Assembly: GCF_026013605.1 (NCBI RefSeq)
Contig: NZ_JAPDPJ010000022.1
Span: 23,202-87,201, forward strand
Direction of reading: 5' to 3'
Source: Plebeiibacterium sediminum
Lineage (GTDB): Bacteria > Bacteroidota > Bacteroidia > Bacteroidales > Marinilabiliaceae
DNA length: 64,000 nucleotides
Every line of letters starts with the position of its first letter. Within the stretch, counting starts at the first letter, position 1. The position numbers and the translations under genes are program-made. The notes below the pieces were generated by a model. It did not search any database, was not told the origin of the DNA, and saw only the letters and a program-made list of their open reading frames with translations. Of this stretch, positions 1-9,209 are shown piece by piece.

Positions 1-937
1 AAAAAGCAAGAGTTTCACTTTGAAAGAAAAGGTGCAATACACCTTTCTTGTGCAAGGAGAGGAAGATTTAACAGCGGAGAGTTTTTCGCTGATTAATCAA
101 AAGCAAGGCTATAGTTATTCTATTTATATTTTATCCGTGTTCCTGGCGTTGTTTATGTTTGTTACCTTCTTTTCAACCAAAGAGCGAATTAAACCTGCTG
201 CATCTCAGGAAACCAATTTAATGCGGGATTTTAAGGATTTAATAACCAATAAACCATGGATTGTACTTCTTGTAATAGGATTGCTGTTTAATATTTACAA
301 TTCTATTAAACAGGGAATTGTAGTGATCTATTTTTCACACTATTTACACAATCAATTGCTAGCAGGTTCTTTTATGGTTGGGTTAACATTGGCATCAATT
401 GCAGGTGCTATGGTAACTGCACCTCTAGCCAGAATACTAGGCAAACGCAATTTATTTATTTATGCCTTATTGTTTTCTGGAGCTGTAAATGCCATGTTAG
501 TATTTTGTGGCTCAGGTGATGTCACTTCCATCTTTGCTTTGGGAATTATTTCGGAGTTTGGCGCAGCTATTTTCCCAACTTTATTCTTTGCCATGCTGGG
601 TGATGCTGCCGATTATTCAGAATGGAAAAATGGTCGTCGGGCAACCGGGTTAATCTATTCAGCAGGTTCATTTGCCACTAAGTTTGGTGGTGGTATAGCC
701 GGTGCCATCATTGGTTTTATATTATCTGCATTTCATTATAACGGACAAGATACTACAGCAATACAGGGTGCAATTCCGGGTATAGTAATGCTTATGAGTT
801 GGGTTCCATCTATTATTACAGTTATTGCAGCTGGAGTAATGATGTTGTATCCTTTAAATCAAACAAAAATGGATATGATTACAAAAGTGTTACAAGATAG
901 GAGGATAAAGGATAAAAGTAGTAAGGTTAATGGTTAA
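1..937 (+). CDS. GPH-family sugar:cation symporter, C-terminal part (5' end outside window)
   Basis: This is an inner-membrane sugar symporter of the glycoside-pentoside-hexuronide (GPH, MelB/XynP-like) class within the major facilitator superfamily. The frame stays open to the left edge, so the gene is truncated there; the TTG at 20 is only an internal codon. About 310 residues are visible, with about seven hydrophobic segments and the family-typical stretch around the GDAADYSEWKNGRRATGL motif (at about residue 196 of the visible part). It lies 177 bp upstream of a cellobiose phosphorylase gene on the same strand, so import of cellobiose or a related beta-glucoside is the natural guess. The substrate is inferred from the neighbour only; the family assignment is from the visible motif. 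Confidence 0.85.
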   Translation, partial: KSKSFTLKEKVQYTFLVQGEEDLTAESFSLINQKQGYSYSIYILSVFLALFMFVTFFSTKERIKPAASQETNLMRDFKDLITNKPWIVLLVIGLLFNIYNSIKQGIVVIYFSHYLHNQLLAGSFMVGLTLASIAGAMVTAPLARILGKRNLFIYALLFSGAVNAMLVFCGSGDVTSIFALGIISEFGAAIFPTLFFAMLGDAADYSEWKNGRRATGLIYSAGSFATKFGGGIAGAIIGFILSAFHYNGQDTTAIQGAIPGIVMLMSWVPSIITVIAAGVMMLYPLNQTKMDMITKVLQDRRIKDKSSKVNG

Positions 938-1026
938 AGGGTAGAAGAGAAGAGCTTAGAGCGAAGAGCAGGGATGATATTTTCCCCCTTAAGGATCGAA
1001 TATAAACATTAAGTGCTGTAAATATA

Positions 1027-1080
1027 GGGCTGAAGGCCCGTAATACAATAGCCCAGTGCATAGCGCAGCGAAACGCTGGG
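1027..1080. repeat. Short GC-rich REP-like hairpin element
   Basis: This locally GC-rich patch lies between the symporter and GH94 genes. It has nested short inverted repeats: GGGC/GCCC at 1027-1039, CCCAG/CTGGG at 1052-1080, and inside the latter CAGCG-AAA-CGCTG at 1066-1078. The composition differs from the AT-rich surroundings. It resembles the small dispersed palindromic elements common in Bacteroidota intergenic DNA, but only one copy is in this window, so the repeat status is inference. Confidence 0.4.
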
Positions 1081-1114
1081 AACTAAGACAATAATTCAAC
1101 AAAATACAAAACAA

Positions 1115-3550
1115 ATGAAATACGGTTTTTTCGATGATGAGAATAAAGAATATGTGATCACCAATCCACAAACTCCATTTCCATGGATCAATTATTTAGG
1201 GAATGAAGATTTTTTCGGATTAGTATCCAATTCAGCAGGAGGATATGCATTTTATAAAGATGCAAAATTCCGCAGGTTAACCAGGTATCGGTATAATAAT
1301 GTTCCCATGGATAATGGCGGTCGTTACTACTACATTAAGGATGAAGATACCATATGGAATCCGGGTTGGAAGCCAAGCAAAACACCTTTAGATAGTTACG
1401 AGTGCCGTCATGGAATGAGTTATACCAAAATAACTGGTGTAAAAAACGGATTAAAAGCAGAAAGTACCTTCTTTATTCCACTTAAAACCTGGGCCGAAGT
1501 ACATAAAATAAAGCTGACTAACGAAACAGATAAAGAGAAGACAATTAAGTTGTTTTCTTTTATGGAGTGGTGTTTATGGAATGCAGAAGATGATCAGAAT
1601 AATCTTCAGCGTAACCTGTCAACCGGAGAGGTAGAAATAGACGGATCTACATTATATCATAAAACAGAATATAAGGAACGTCGCAATCACTATGCCTTTT
1701 TTCATGTTAATACACCTATTCAGGGGTATGATACGGATAGAGAAAGTTTTGTGGGGTTGTATAACGAACTATCAGAACCACAGGCTGTATTGAATGGAAA
1801 GCCAACCAATTCAGAAGCACACGGATGGTCACCCATTGCATCGCATTATATTGAGGTAGTGTTAAGACCCGGCGAGTCTAAAGATTTGATTTTTACTTTA
1901 GGATATATTGAAAATCCTGAAGAGGAAAAATGGGAAAGCAAAGGAGTGATTAATAAAACCAGGTCAAAGGAGGTTATTGAAAAATTTAACTCAGTAGAAA
2001 AAGTTGATGCAGCATTGGATGATCTGGCTAAGTATTGGGAAAATCTTCTAAGTATCATTAATGTACAAAGTGATCAGCCGGAGTTGAATCGTATGGTAAA
2101 CATCTGGAATCAATACCAATGTATGGTTACTTTTAATATGTCGCGTTCCGCATCGTTTTTCGAAGTAGGAATTGGGCGCGGTATGGGATTTCGTGATTCA
2201 AACCAGGATTTGATTGGTTTTGTACATCAGATACCGGAAAGAGCCCGTGAGCGTATTATTGATATTGCTTCCACTCAGTTCCCAGATGGCGGATGTTATC
2301 ACCAGTATCAACCTTTAACCAAACGCGGAAACCATGCTTTGGGTGGAGGGTTTAATGATGACCCAATGTGGCTGATTTTAGGAACTGTGAGTTACATTAA
2401 AGAAACAGGTGATTTTTCAATTCTTGATGAAATGGTGCCTTTTGATAATGATGAACTTTTGGCTAAAACCATGTTTGAGCACCTGACGATTTCTTTTAAT
2501 CATGTGGTAAATAATATAGGACCTAATGGGTTGCCATTAATTGGTCGTGCCGACTGGAATGACTGTCTGAATTTGAATTGTTTCTCAAAAGATCCCAATG
2601 AATCATTCCAGACAACTGAGAATAATACCAAAGGCTCCAAAGCAGAATCGGTAATGATAGCCGGACTGTTTGTAGTTTATGGAACCGACTATGTTGAGTT
2701 GTGTAAAGAACTAGGTAAAACAGAAGAAGCAAGCAGGGCACAGGCTGAAGTAGATAAAATGATTCAGGTAGTAAAAGATTTTGGATGGGATGGAGAATGG
2801 TTCTTGAGGGCTTATGATTTCTACGGAAAAAAGGTGGGTTCTGATGAAAACGAAGAAGGTAAAATTTTTATTGAATCGCAAGGCTGGTGTACTATGGCAG
2901 GCATTGGAAAAGAAGAAGGCTTGTGTGAAAAAGCATTGGATTCAGTAAAAGAGCGTTTGGATTGTGAATACGGAATTGTGTTAAATAATCCGGCTTTTAC
3001 CAAATATTATATTGAGTATGGAGAAATATCTACTTACCCTAAAGGATATAAAGAAAATGCAGGTATTTTCTGTCATAATAACCCTTGGATCATGATTGGC
3101 GAAACAGTAATTGGCAGGGGAAACAGAGCCTGGGAATATTATAAAAAGATATGTCCTGCTTACCTTGAAGAAATCAGTGATTTGCATAAAACAGAACCTT
3201 ATGTTTATGCTCAAATGGTTGCTGGTAAAGATGCCTACAAACCCGGCGAAGCAAAAAACTCATGGTTAACAGGTACAGCCAGTTGGAACTTTTATGCTAT
3301 TACGCAATATATTCTTGGCGTTCGTCCGGATTATAATGGATTAATAGTTGATCCATGTATTCCTGATGATTTTAGTGATTATACTTATACTCGTAAGTTT
3401 CGAGGAGCCACCTACGAAATACAAATTAAAACAGGAGAGAAAAATAAAGGCGTTAAACAACTTACCGTGGATGGAAAAGCCATTGATGGTAATGTAATTC
3501 CTGTATTGGATCAGGATTCAGTACACAAGGTAGTTGTTGAGATGCTTTAA
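1115..3550 (+). CDS. Cellobiose phosphorylase-like GH94 enzyme
   Basis: A cytoplasmic GH94 phosphorylase of 811 residues, the usual size of cellobiose phosphorylases. The family splits cellobiose with phosphate into glucose and alpha-glucose 1-phosphate, saving ATP. There is no signal peptide. The N-terminal beta-sandwich (about residues 1-280) is followed by the alpha/alpha barrel. The stretch [11 protein letters not shown] near residue 350, the [19 protein letters not shown] segment, and [10 protein letters not shown] at residues 478-487 (which carries the catalytic aspartate region) match cellobiose phosphorylases better than chitobiose or cellodextrin enzymes. The upstream neighbour is a GPH symporter, consistent with uptake followed by phosphorolysis. 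A strong hairpin follows the gene. Substrate specificity is inferred from motif similarity. Confidence 0.88.
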   Translation: MKYGFFDDENKEYVITNPQTPFPWINYLGNEDFFGLVSNSAGGYAFYKDAKFRRLTRYRYNNVPMDNGGRYYYIKDEDTIWNPGWKPSKTPLDSYECRHGMSYTKITGVKNGLKAESTFFIPLKTWAEVHKIKLTNETDKEKTIKLFSFMEWCLWNAEDDQNNLQRNLSTGEVEIDGSTLYHKTEYKERRNHYAFFHVNTPIQGYDTDRESFVGLYNELSEPQAVLNGKPTNSEAHGWSPIASHYIEVVLRPGESKDLIFTLGYIENPEEEKWESKGVINKTRSKEVIEKFNSVEKVDAALDDLAKYWENLLSIINVQSDQPELNRMVNIWNQYQCMVTFNMSRSASFFEVGIGRGMGFRDSNQDLIGFVHQIPERARERIIDIASTQFPDGGCYHQYQPLTKRGNHALGGGFNDDPMWLILGTVSYIKETGDFSILDEMVPFDNDELLAKTMFEHLTISFNHVVNNIGPNGLPLIGRADWNDCLNLNCFSKDPNESFQTTENNTKGSKAESVMIAGLFVVYGTDYVELCKELGKTEEASRAQAEVDKMIQVVKDFGWDGEWFLRAYDFYGKKVGSDENEEGKIFIESQGWCTMAGIGKEEGLCEKALDSVKERLDCEYGIVLNNPAFTKYYIEYGEISTYPKGYKENAGIFCHNNPWIMIGETVIGRGNRAWEYYKKICPAYLEEISDLHKTEPYVYAQMVAGKDAYKPGEAKNSWLTGTASWNFYAITQYILGVRPDYNGLIVDPCIPDDFSDYTYTRKFRGATYEIQIKTGEKNKGVKQLTVDGKAIDGNVIPVLDQDSVHKVVVEML

Positions 3551-3582
3551 TTCAGACCTTTATTTTTCCAAAACCATAGGAG

Positions 3583-3616
3583 AATCGAAGTGCAGTTCAA
3601 CGGAACCACTTCGATT
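3583..3616 (+). terminator. Strong hairpin downstream of GH94
   Basis: A 10-bp perfect stem AATCGAAGTG/CACTTCGATT (3583-3592 with 3607-3616) encloses a further GTTC-AACG-GAAC stem. It begins 32 bp after the GH94 stop. There is no clean T-run after it, so it may be a processing or stability hairpin rather than a complete intrinsic terminator. Confidence 0.5.
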
Positions 3617-3669
3617 CATTTTAAATGAACGACAAACTCACCTTTGTTTACATACATTTTGTTGAATGG

Positions 3670-3714
3670 ATCGGAGTGCTGTTATGGTAATTCATATTTG
3701 GTGCTCCGATTTTT
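3670..3714 (+). terminator. Hairpin with T-run, plus-strand terminator
   Basis: ATCGGAG (3670-3676) pairs with CTCCGAT (3704-3710), followed directly by TTTT. It sits between the convergent GH94 gene and the XRE gene and would stop plus-strand transcription. The loop is long (27 nt), which lowers confidence. Confidence 0.45.
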
Positions 3715-3726
3715 ATCAATATCCAA

Positions 3727-3936
3727 TTATGAGTTTTCATCACCTTTTTCCAATGTGAAAATATCATTCACTGTTTTGTTAAAAACTGCAGCCAGTTTTA
3801 ATGCTAAAACAGTAGAAGGAATGTATTTACTATTTTCGATAGAATTAATTGTTTGACGAGAAACCTGAACCCTTTTTGCTAAATCCTCCTGAGTTAAATT
3901 AAGTATGGCACGTTCTACTTTTAATGTGTTCTTCAT
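3727..3936 (-). CDS. XRE-family helix-turn-helix regulator
   Basis: A 69-residue single-domain DNA-binding protein of the Cro/CI (XRE, HTH_3) type. The helix-turn-helix runs over about residues 13-58, with the characteristic LTQEDLAKRVQVSRQTIN segment. It has no sensor domain. It is the second gene of a minus-strand pair, 47 bp after a small four-helix membrane protein. Such minimal XRE proteins paired with a small membrane protein are frequent in Bacteroidota and Firmicutes and usually regulate their own operon. The dyad array upstream of the operon (4703-5145) is a candidate target, but that link is inference. Confidence 0.85.
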   Translation of the reverse strand: MKNTLKVERAILNLTQEDLAKRVQVSRQTINSIENSKYIPSTVLALKLAAVFNKTVNDIFTLEKGDENS

Positions 3937-3983
3937 GAGTTTAAATTAGATGTATAAGGTTCATTGTTTCAGGATATCTCAAA

Positions 3984-4463
3984 TTATGCTTTCATTCGTT
4001 TTTTTGCAATATGAAAGTTAATAACATATGTAACAAGAATAAAATTAGTTACATAAAGGGAGTTATATGAATTAAGATCTCCTCCAATTAATTTTTCTAA
4101 TGACAGCATAAATAAATGAAAGATAATTCCTCCAAAAAATGCTTTAAAAACAGAATTTAGTCTCAGTGCCATGGTCATTTCGTCTTCGTTTTTTTCTCTG
4201 GAGAGTCCAATAATAATACATCCAATTGCAGAGGTTATTTGCCAGAAAGGTTTTAGTGTTTGGAGATCATTTGAAAATGAAACTAGATGTGTTATTAATG
4301 AAACTATAAAGATTATAAAGCCTAGATATTTTGCCCAATAAGGAAGCAAACGTGTATTCTTCTTTATTTCGTATTGCTTTTCCATATTAAACTTCGAAGT
4401 TAAAAGCACTAAAGCAATAATTACAATCATTAATGATAAGGCAATAAGGTTTGATTTTTCCAT
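3984..4463 (-). CDS. Small four-helix membrane protein, function unknown
   Basis: A 159-residue protein with about four transmembrane helices (roughly residues 5-22, 46-65, 73-88, and 108-150 as one or two helices). A cytoplasmic loop near residues 89-100 carries REKNEDEMTMALRL, an acidic DEM pattern seen in small DUF-type membrane proteins that accompany XRE regulators. It is the first gene of the XRE operon and has a well-formed promoter upstream (4496-4527). I do not recognise a specific family; a membrane stress or regulatory partner of the XRE protein is possible but not shown. Confidence 0.7.
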   Translation of the reverse strand: MEKSNLIALSLMIVIIALVLLTSKFNMEKQYEIKKNTRLLPYWAKYLGFIIFIVSLITHLVSFSNDLQTLKPFWQITSAIGCIIIGLSREKNEDEMTMALRLNSVFKAFFGGIIFHLFMLSLEKLIGGDLNSYNSLYVTNFILVTYVINFHIAKKRMKA

Positions 4464-4495
4464 GATTAAAAAGTTAAATTTATTTTACATTGTGT

Positions 4496-4527
4496 CAAAT
4501 ATACTTTACATTTATTAAATGAACAAA
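4496..4527 (-). promoter_or_regulatory. Bacteroidota-type promoter for the membrane protein-XRE operon
   Basis: Read on the minus strand, TTTG (4524-4527) is followed after exactly 20 nt by TATATTTG (4496-4503). This matches the Bacteroidota -33/-7 consensus TTTG...TAnnTTTG, with TATATTTG a full match at -7. It lies 33 bp upstream of the start codon at 4463. Confidence 0.7.
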
Positions 4528-4702
4528 TGATTCTAAAGTTTAATTTTAAAAATTAGGAACCGTGCAGGTATCTAATTGAATAATTTGTGTGTAAGATATA
4601 GTAATACATGATCTCGATAGGTTGCTACATTGTTTAGCAAAAATATTTTCGATGTATATTAATGTAATACACAAGCTTATTGTTGGTTTATATTTTTTAG
4701 TA

Positions 4703-5145
4703 AAAACATCAACATTGGTGTTTGAACCATAAAAGTTTCTACTTTAAACGTCAAGTTTGTCATAAAAACTGTCAAGCTTGATACTTTTTATATCAACGTT
4801 TCTATTTCAACCATCAATGTTCTTACTTTTTATATCAACATTGATGGTTCGATACTAAAGCTTTGGGTTCTTTTTTTCCATAATTGCTTAAAATATGATG
4901 ATTCTTGCTATTTTTTGTTTGAAAGCTGATTGATTGAACTTCAACGTTCTATTATTTTCATTGAACTTTGACAGAAAAACTGACAAGGTTGATGTTTTTT
5001 CTTCGAGTGTTGATACTTTTTATATAAAAGTTCATGTTAGTTATAGCAACGTAGATACTTTAAACCCCATTGTTTATGTTTCTACCTCAAACGTTTATGT
5101 TTCAAACATAAACGTTTATGTATTTACACATAAGTTTGGTGTTGT
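4703..5145. repeat. 18-unit array of pseudo-palindromes at exact 21-bp spacing
   Basis: Two blocks of imperfect 21-bp units fill most of the non-coding region between the divergent XRE operon and the PAS kinase gene. Each unit centres on an AA-NN-TT dyad of consensus ATCAA-NN-TTGAT. In block A the dyad centres fall at 4713.5, 4734.5, 4755.5, 4776.5, 4797.5, 4818.5, 4839.5 and 4860.5. In block B they fall at 4945.5, 4966.5, 4987.5, 5008.5, 5029.5, 5050.5, 5071.5, 5092.5, 5113.5 and 5134.5. Spacing within each block is invariably 21 bp, about two helical turns. The best units are GTCAA-GC-TTGAT (4771-4782), ATCAA-CA-TTGAT (4834-4845) and ATAAA-CG-TTTAT (5108-5119). Units have diverged strongly in sequence, but spacing and core are kept, as expected for sites of a dimeric DNA-binding protein on one helix face. 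Function is unknown. Confidence 0.85.
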
Positions 5146-5504
5146 CAAGTACTCGTATTCCCCTTTGGGCATAACTTATCGAATCTCATGGCTCATCTTA
5201 AGTGAGACTGTAGAAAATAAATGCTCAGTTTATAAATACAATTTTCGACTTTTTATAAAATTTGGGTGAAACTGTTATGTAAATGAATGAAATAGAGCTA
5301 AAAACACAACTTATTTCTTAATTTTAAGTATATTTCATTGAGGAAAACAAGAATTTACCTGCTGTTTTATCAAGTAAATACTTTACCTGTTTCATTCAGT
5401 TTATATGATCCTGCCAAAGGGATGTATAAAATATATACAATTTAGTTTGTAATCTATTAAAATGGATGAAATAGTAGGGTTATTAAAGAATAAAAGAAGT
5501 TGGA

Positions 5505-7697
5505 ATGTCAGAGCTATTTGAAAATAAAATATTTGATTTTTTCTTTAACGAAAACGAAAAGTTATGTTGCATCACTAATGATGTAGGTAAACTATTAAGA
5601 GTTAATAATGAATGGAAAAATGTTTTAAGTGGTCCTGATCATTCAATTTTTTATAGCAATATATTATCTCTCAATAATCAATATCAATTTAAGCAAAAAT
5701 GGAATGCTTTGATTTCAGGGGAGACAGAGGCTGTTTATCATACCAATCAGATCACAAGCTTTAATAATAAAAAACTCACCATAAGTTGGCATTTGCTAAA
5801 GCAGGATGCTTATATTTTGGTTTCCGGACTAATTAAAGGTATCAGTGATAAAGAAAACTATCAAAAACTAAATGTTCCATCATACAATAATACATTAGGA
5901 GTAGTTTGGGTCAATAAAACGGGCTACATTAAATATGCTAACAATGTATTGTGCGAAACTTTAGGTTATTCATTTGAAACATTATCGCAAATAAAAATTT
6001 TTGATATTGATATAGAATTAACCGAACAGGAATTTAAAAATGAATGGAAAAAATATTTTACTGACAGCTTATCTAATATTGAACCAATAAATACTGAGTT
6101 TAAAGGAAAAGACGGCGCATCGTTTTTAGCAGAACTAAATATTGTATCAACGGAGGATACCCGGGACAATGGATTAATTATTATTTACGTTAAAAATGTA
6201 ACCAAGGAAAAAGAAGTTGAATCGTATATAAACAGGCTTTATAAAGCTCTTGATTATGTTTCGGATGCCATTTATTGGGGAAGTATGAAAGATACACATT
6301 TTCAGTATGTAAATAAAGGTGCCTGTGATATGCTTGGATATACCAGAAAGGAGTTTGAAGATATTACGATCTATGATATAGATGTTGACTTTGTTGAAAG
6401 TGATCCACGTATTGATTTATCTATTTTCTTTTCCACCAAGGAATATCAGAGCTTTACATTTGAAGCACGACATCGTAAAAAGAATGGCGAAATTATTCCG
6501 GTAGAGGTAAATGCTCTTTATGTTTGGATTAACAAAGAGCAGTATGTTTTAAGTTTTGTAAGAGATATTTCAGAGCGCAAGAAACATGAAATGGCCATGC
6601 TGAAAAGTCAAAAAGTACTTAGGGAATCGCAAAGAGTTGCCAAAATAGGAAATTTTGAAATGTCATTTAAGGACAACTCATTAGTATGGAGCGATGAAGT
6701 ATATGCTTTGTTTGGATATGAAAAAGATGAAATCATATTAAATCTTGATGTATTAAAGAAAATAATGCCACCCGAAGATCATTTGAATGTTTTGGAGGCA
6801 TTGAAAAAGTCTGTAGATAATAATTGCTTTTACGAACATGAGCACAAGGGTATTAAAAAAAACGGTGAATTATTTTATTTATATGTGAGTGGCTATGTTG
6901 AGTTGGATCATAATAATGAAATAGAACGCGTTTTTGGTGTTCTGCAGGATATTACAGAGCAAAAAAAGCAACAAAATCAATTAATCGAGGCCAAAGAAAA
7001 AGCTGAACAAAGTGATCAGTTAAAATCGGCATTTTTAGCAAACGTAAGTCACGAAATCAGAACGCCAATGAATGCGATTATTGGTTTTTCCACGTTTTTA
7101 AAAGATGAGGATAATACACGGGAAGATATTGTAAAGTTTGCTGATATAATATCAAATAGTGGTGAGCATTTACTATCATTAATCAATGATATTATTGACA
7201 TTTCTAAGATAGAGACAGGGCAGGTTGATATTATAAAAACTCATGTTAATGTTAAAAGGTTGTTACTTGAAGTAAAAGAATTTTTCAGCTCATTTTTACT
7301 TACCAAGAATAAAACAGAAGTGGAATTAATATTTGATTTTCCTGATCATAATCTGGTGGTGTATACTGACGAGATGAGGCTGAAGCAAATACTAATTAAT
7401 TTAATTAGTAATGCAGTTAAATTCACAGATAAAGGATTTATAAAGGTGTTATGCAAACCTAAAGGCACCTATTTATATTTTGATGTTATTGATTCGGGTA
7501 TTGGTATTTCAAAGGAAAAGATAACTGTGATTTTTGAGCGTTTTCAGCAGGGGAGTGCCACAACCGAAAAGGTTTATGGAGGTACAGGTTTAGGTTTGGC
7601 TATTGCCAGAGCATGTGTAAATTTGTTGGGAGGTGAAATTAATGTTGAGTCTGAAGCCGGAGAAGGATCACATTTTCATTTTACAATAAAAGTATAA
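5505..7697 (+). CDS. Soluble multi-PAS sensor histidine kinase
   Basis: A 730-residue cytoplasmic histidine kinase; no signal peptide or membrane helix is visible. An unassigned N-terminal region (about 1-125) is followed by three PAS/PAC modules (about 130-240, 245-365 and 375-490). Next come HisKA with HEIRTPMNAIIGF (phospho-acceptor His516) and a HATPase_c domain with N-box ISNAVKFTD, G1 DSGIGIS, F-box FERFQQG and G2 GGTGLGLAIA. There is no receiver domain, so a separate response regulator must exist; none is adjacent. It would sense a soluble or redox cue through the PAS domains, with the ligand unknown. The start ATG gives the full first domain. The upstream kilobase contains the 21-bp dyad array, so its expression may be linked to that element. 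Confidence 0.88.
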   Translation: MSELFENKIFDFFFNENEKLCCITNDVGKLLRVNNEWKNVLSGPDHSIFYSNILSLNNQYQFKQKWNALISGETEAVYHTNQITSFNNKKLTISWHLLKQDAYILVSGLIKGISDKENYQKLNVPSYNNTLGVVWVNKTGYIKYANNVLCETLGYSFETLSQIKIFDIDIELTEQEFKNEWKKYFTDSLSNIEPINTEFKGKDGASFLAELNIVSTEDTRDNGLIIIYVKNVTKEKEVESYINRLYKALDYVSDAIYWGSMKDTHFQYVNKGACDMLGYTRKEFEDITIYDIDVDFVESDPRIDLSIFFSTKEYQSFTFEARHRKKNGEIIPVEVNALYVWINKEQYVLSFVRDISERKKHEMAMLKSQKVLRESQRVAKIGNFEMSFKDNSLVWSDEVYALFGYEKDEIILNLDVLKKIMPPEDHLNVLEALKKSVDNNCFYEHEHKGIKKNGELFYLYVSGYVELDHNNEIERVFGVLQDITEQKKQQNQLIEAKEKAEQSDQLKSAFLANVSHEIRTPMNAIIGFSTFLKDEDNTREDIVKFADIISNSGEHLLSLINDIIDISKIETGQVDIIKTHVNVKRLLLEVKEFFSSFLLTKNKTEVELIFDFPDHNLVVYTDEMRLKQILINLISNAVKFTDKGFIKVLCKPKGTYLYFDVIDSGIGISKEKITVIFERFQQGSATTEKVYGGTGLGLAIARACVNLLGGEINVESEAGEGSHFHFTIKV

Positions 7698-7734
7698 ACT
7701 TTCCAATACCTACTTCAAACTCCTGACTTTCATT

Positions 7735-8718
7735 TTAATAAACACCTCTGATAAACTCATGAATATTTGCTTTATAAAAAGCATTGAGTTTAGCATGAAG
7801 CTCTAGAGGTAAAGGCTGTAATTCAGATGCAAGCGCATTTGTTTTAGCCTGAATAGCTGAGCTGGCCCCCGGAATAATTGTAGAAACAGCTGTATGGTCT
7901 AAAATCCATCTCAAAGCCAATTCAACCATTGTCATTCCTTCCGGTAAAAAGGATTTAATTTCGTCAGCTAATTCAACACCTTTTTCAAAAGGTAAGCCAG
8001 CAAAAGTTTCTCCTACATTAAATGCATTGCCATCTTTATTGTAGCTTCGGTGATCCAGTTCGTTGAACTGCGTTTCTTTGGTAAACTTCCCGGTAAGTAA
8101 TCCACTGGCTAACGGTAAGCGAACAATAATACCCACTCCTTTAGCCTCGGCTTGTGGTAATAAATCAGTTACTAGTTTTTGTCTGAATATATTGAAAATG
8201 ACTTGTAACGATTGAATGCCTTCTTGCTCTATACATAATAATCCTTCTTCAACGGACTCCACACTGGCTCCAAAGGTTTTAATCAATCCTTCGCTTTTAA
8301 AATCTCGCAGCCAGTCAAAAACATCACCCTTTTTCATTTCTTCAGTAGGAATACAATGCAACTGCAATAAATCCAAGGCATCAACACCTAATCTAGATAA
8401 GGAATTTTCAATAGACCTTTTCATGGCATCTTTAGTATATGATGCAGGAAATACATCAGAGCCTCGTCCGAATTTGGTAGCAACTTTAATCTTTTTATCA
8501 GTTTGCTTTAAGAATGTTCCAATAAACTTTTCGCTTTGGCCATTACCATAAACATCAGCGGTATCAAAAAAGGTAATACCATTATCTACTGCAGTAGTTA
8601 AAATCTCTAATGCTTTATCAGTAGAGAAGTTTTTACCCCAATCAGCACCAATTTGCCAGGTTCCAAGACCAATCTCACTAACATCAAAACCGTTGTTTCC
8701 TAATTTTCTTGTTTTCAT
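7735..8718 (-). CDS. Aldo/keto reductase
   Basis: A cytoplasmic NAD(P)H-dependent oxidoreductase of the aldo/keto reductase superfamily. The start was placed at ATG 8716-8718 (327 residues), because the family N-terminus is MKTRKLG; an ATG at 8760 would add 14 residues without family support. The catalytic tetrad is complete: Asp52 and Tyr57 in FFDTADVYGNG, Lys82 in VATKFGR, and His121 in DLLQLH. The sequence type (LGTWQIGADWG, AKR11/12-like) reduces sugar or aldehyde carbonyls; the substrate is not predictable. It converges on the PAS kinase gene with a 37-bp gap and appears monocistronic. Confidence 0.88.
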   Translation of the reverse strand: MKTRKLGNNGFDVSEIGLGTWQIGADWGKNFSTDKALEILTTAVDNGITFFDTADVYGNGQSEKFIGTFLKQTDKKIKVATKFGRGSDVFPASYTKDAMKRSIENSLSRLGVDALDLLQLHCIPTEEMKKGDVFDWLRDFKSEGLIKTFGASVESVEEGLLCIEQEGIQSLQVIFNIFRQKLVTDLLPQAEAKGVGIIVRLPLASGLLTGKFTKETQFNELDHRSYNKDGNAFNVGETFAGLPFEKGVELADEIKSFLPEGMTMVELALRWILDHTAVSTIIPGASSAIQAKTNALASELQPLPLELHAKLNAFYKANIHEFIRGVY

Positions 8719-8923
8719 TCTGTAGAATTTTTGTTTAATAAATGTTGTTGCTCTACCCATTTACTATACAAAGCATAAACAATATGCTAAAGAGGCTATA
8801 AAAGTGCAAAATAATTTTAGCAATGGCAATTGTGTTGTAAGGTAAGTTTTAACGTTTGACCATAAGTATTTAGGTATGGTCGGTGAAGATCTAACTTTTA
8901 AAATATAGAAAAGTCAATCATGT

Positions 8924-9120
8924 GTTAAAAATGAACACAGAAGGTACTGAAACACTGAGATACTGATTTTTTTTAATATGGATCATTAAATCTGAAAGGA
9001 TTTAATTTTGTGAACCTATTTGTAATTTCATAATTATTTCTATTTTTAATTTGTGCAATTAATATGAGTTATATATGCAATACTCTCTGTGCATACTGTG
9101 TCTCTGTGTTATTCTTTTTT
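8924..9120. repeat. MITE-like dispersed repeat, copy 1
   Basis: A roughly 197-bp element with imperfect terminal inverted repeats. The left end, starting near AATGAACACAGAAGG and followed by ACTGAAACACTGAGA, pairs with the right end CTCTCTGTGC...TGTGTCTCTGTGTT. A second copy lies at 49770-49940. The two share both ends and an internal GTGCAATT-N-ATATGAGT block at the same distance from the right end, while the middle has diverged. No coding capacity is seen. The same intergenic region (8761-9209) otherwise holds only the terminator at 9143-9185. Confidence 0.65.
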
Positions 9121-9142
9121 CAACTATTAATTTGCTTTCAAT

Positions 9143-9185
9143 AAAAAAGCCGGGATATAACATCTAACGATAGTTACATCCCGGC
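9143..9185 (-). terminator. Intrinsic terminator of the protease-barrel operon
   Basis: GCCGGGAT (9149-9156) pairs with ATCCCGGC (9178-9185), with an additional TAAC/GTTA pairing inside. On the minus strand the stem is followed by a run of six T (positions 9148-9143). It lies 25 bp downstream of the barrel gene stop, so it ends the minus-strand operon. Confidence 0.85.
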
Positions 9186-9209
9186 CCCATAGAACCATTC
9201 AAATTCTAT

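Noticed and set aside
4703..5145. CRISPR-like array
   Set aside because: Units are not identical repeats separated by unique spacers, the period is only 21 bp, and there are no cas genes.
4934..5269. A 111-codon open frame inside the 21-bp array, with a 7-residue repeat (NVYV/NVDT type)
   Set aside because: 21 bp equals seven codons, so the repeat itself keeps a frame open. The start would be TTG, no signal or known fold is visible, the repeat also continues outside the frame in block A, and the symmetry lies in the DNA dyads rather than in the peptide.
8216..8551. Plus-strand 111-codon frame within the aldo/keto reductase gene
   Set aside because: Antisense shadow of a gene with a complete catalytic tetrad.
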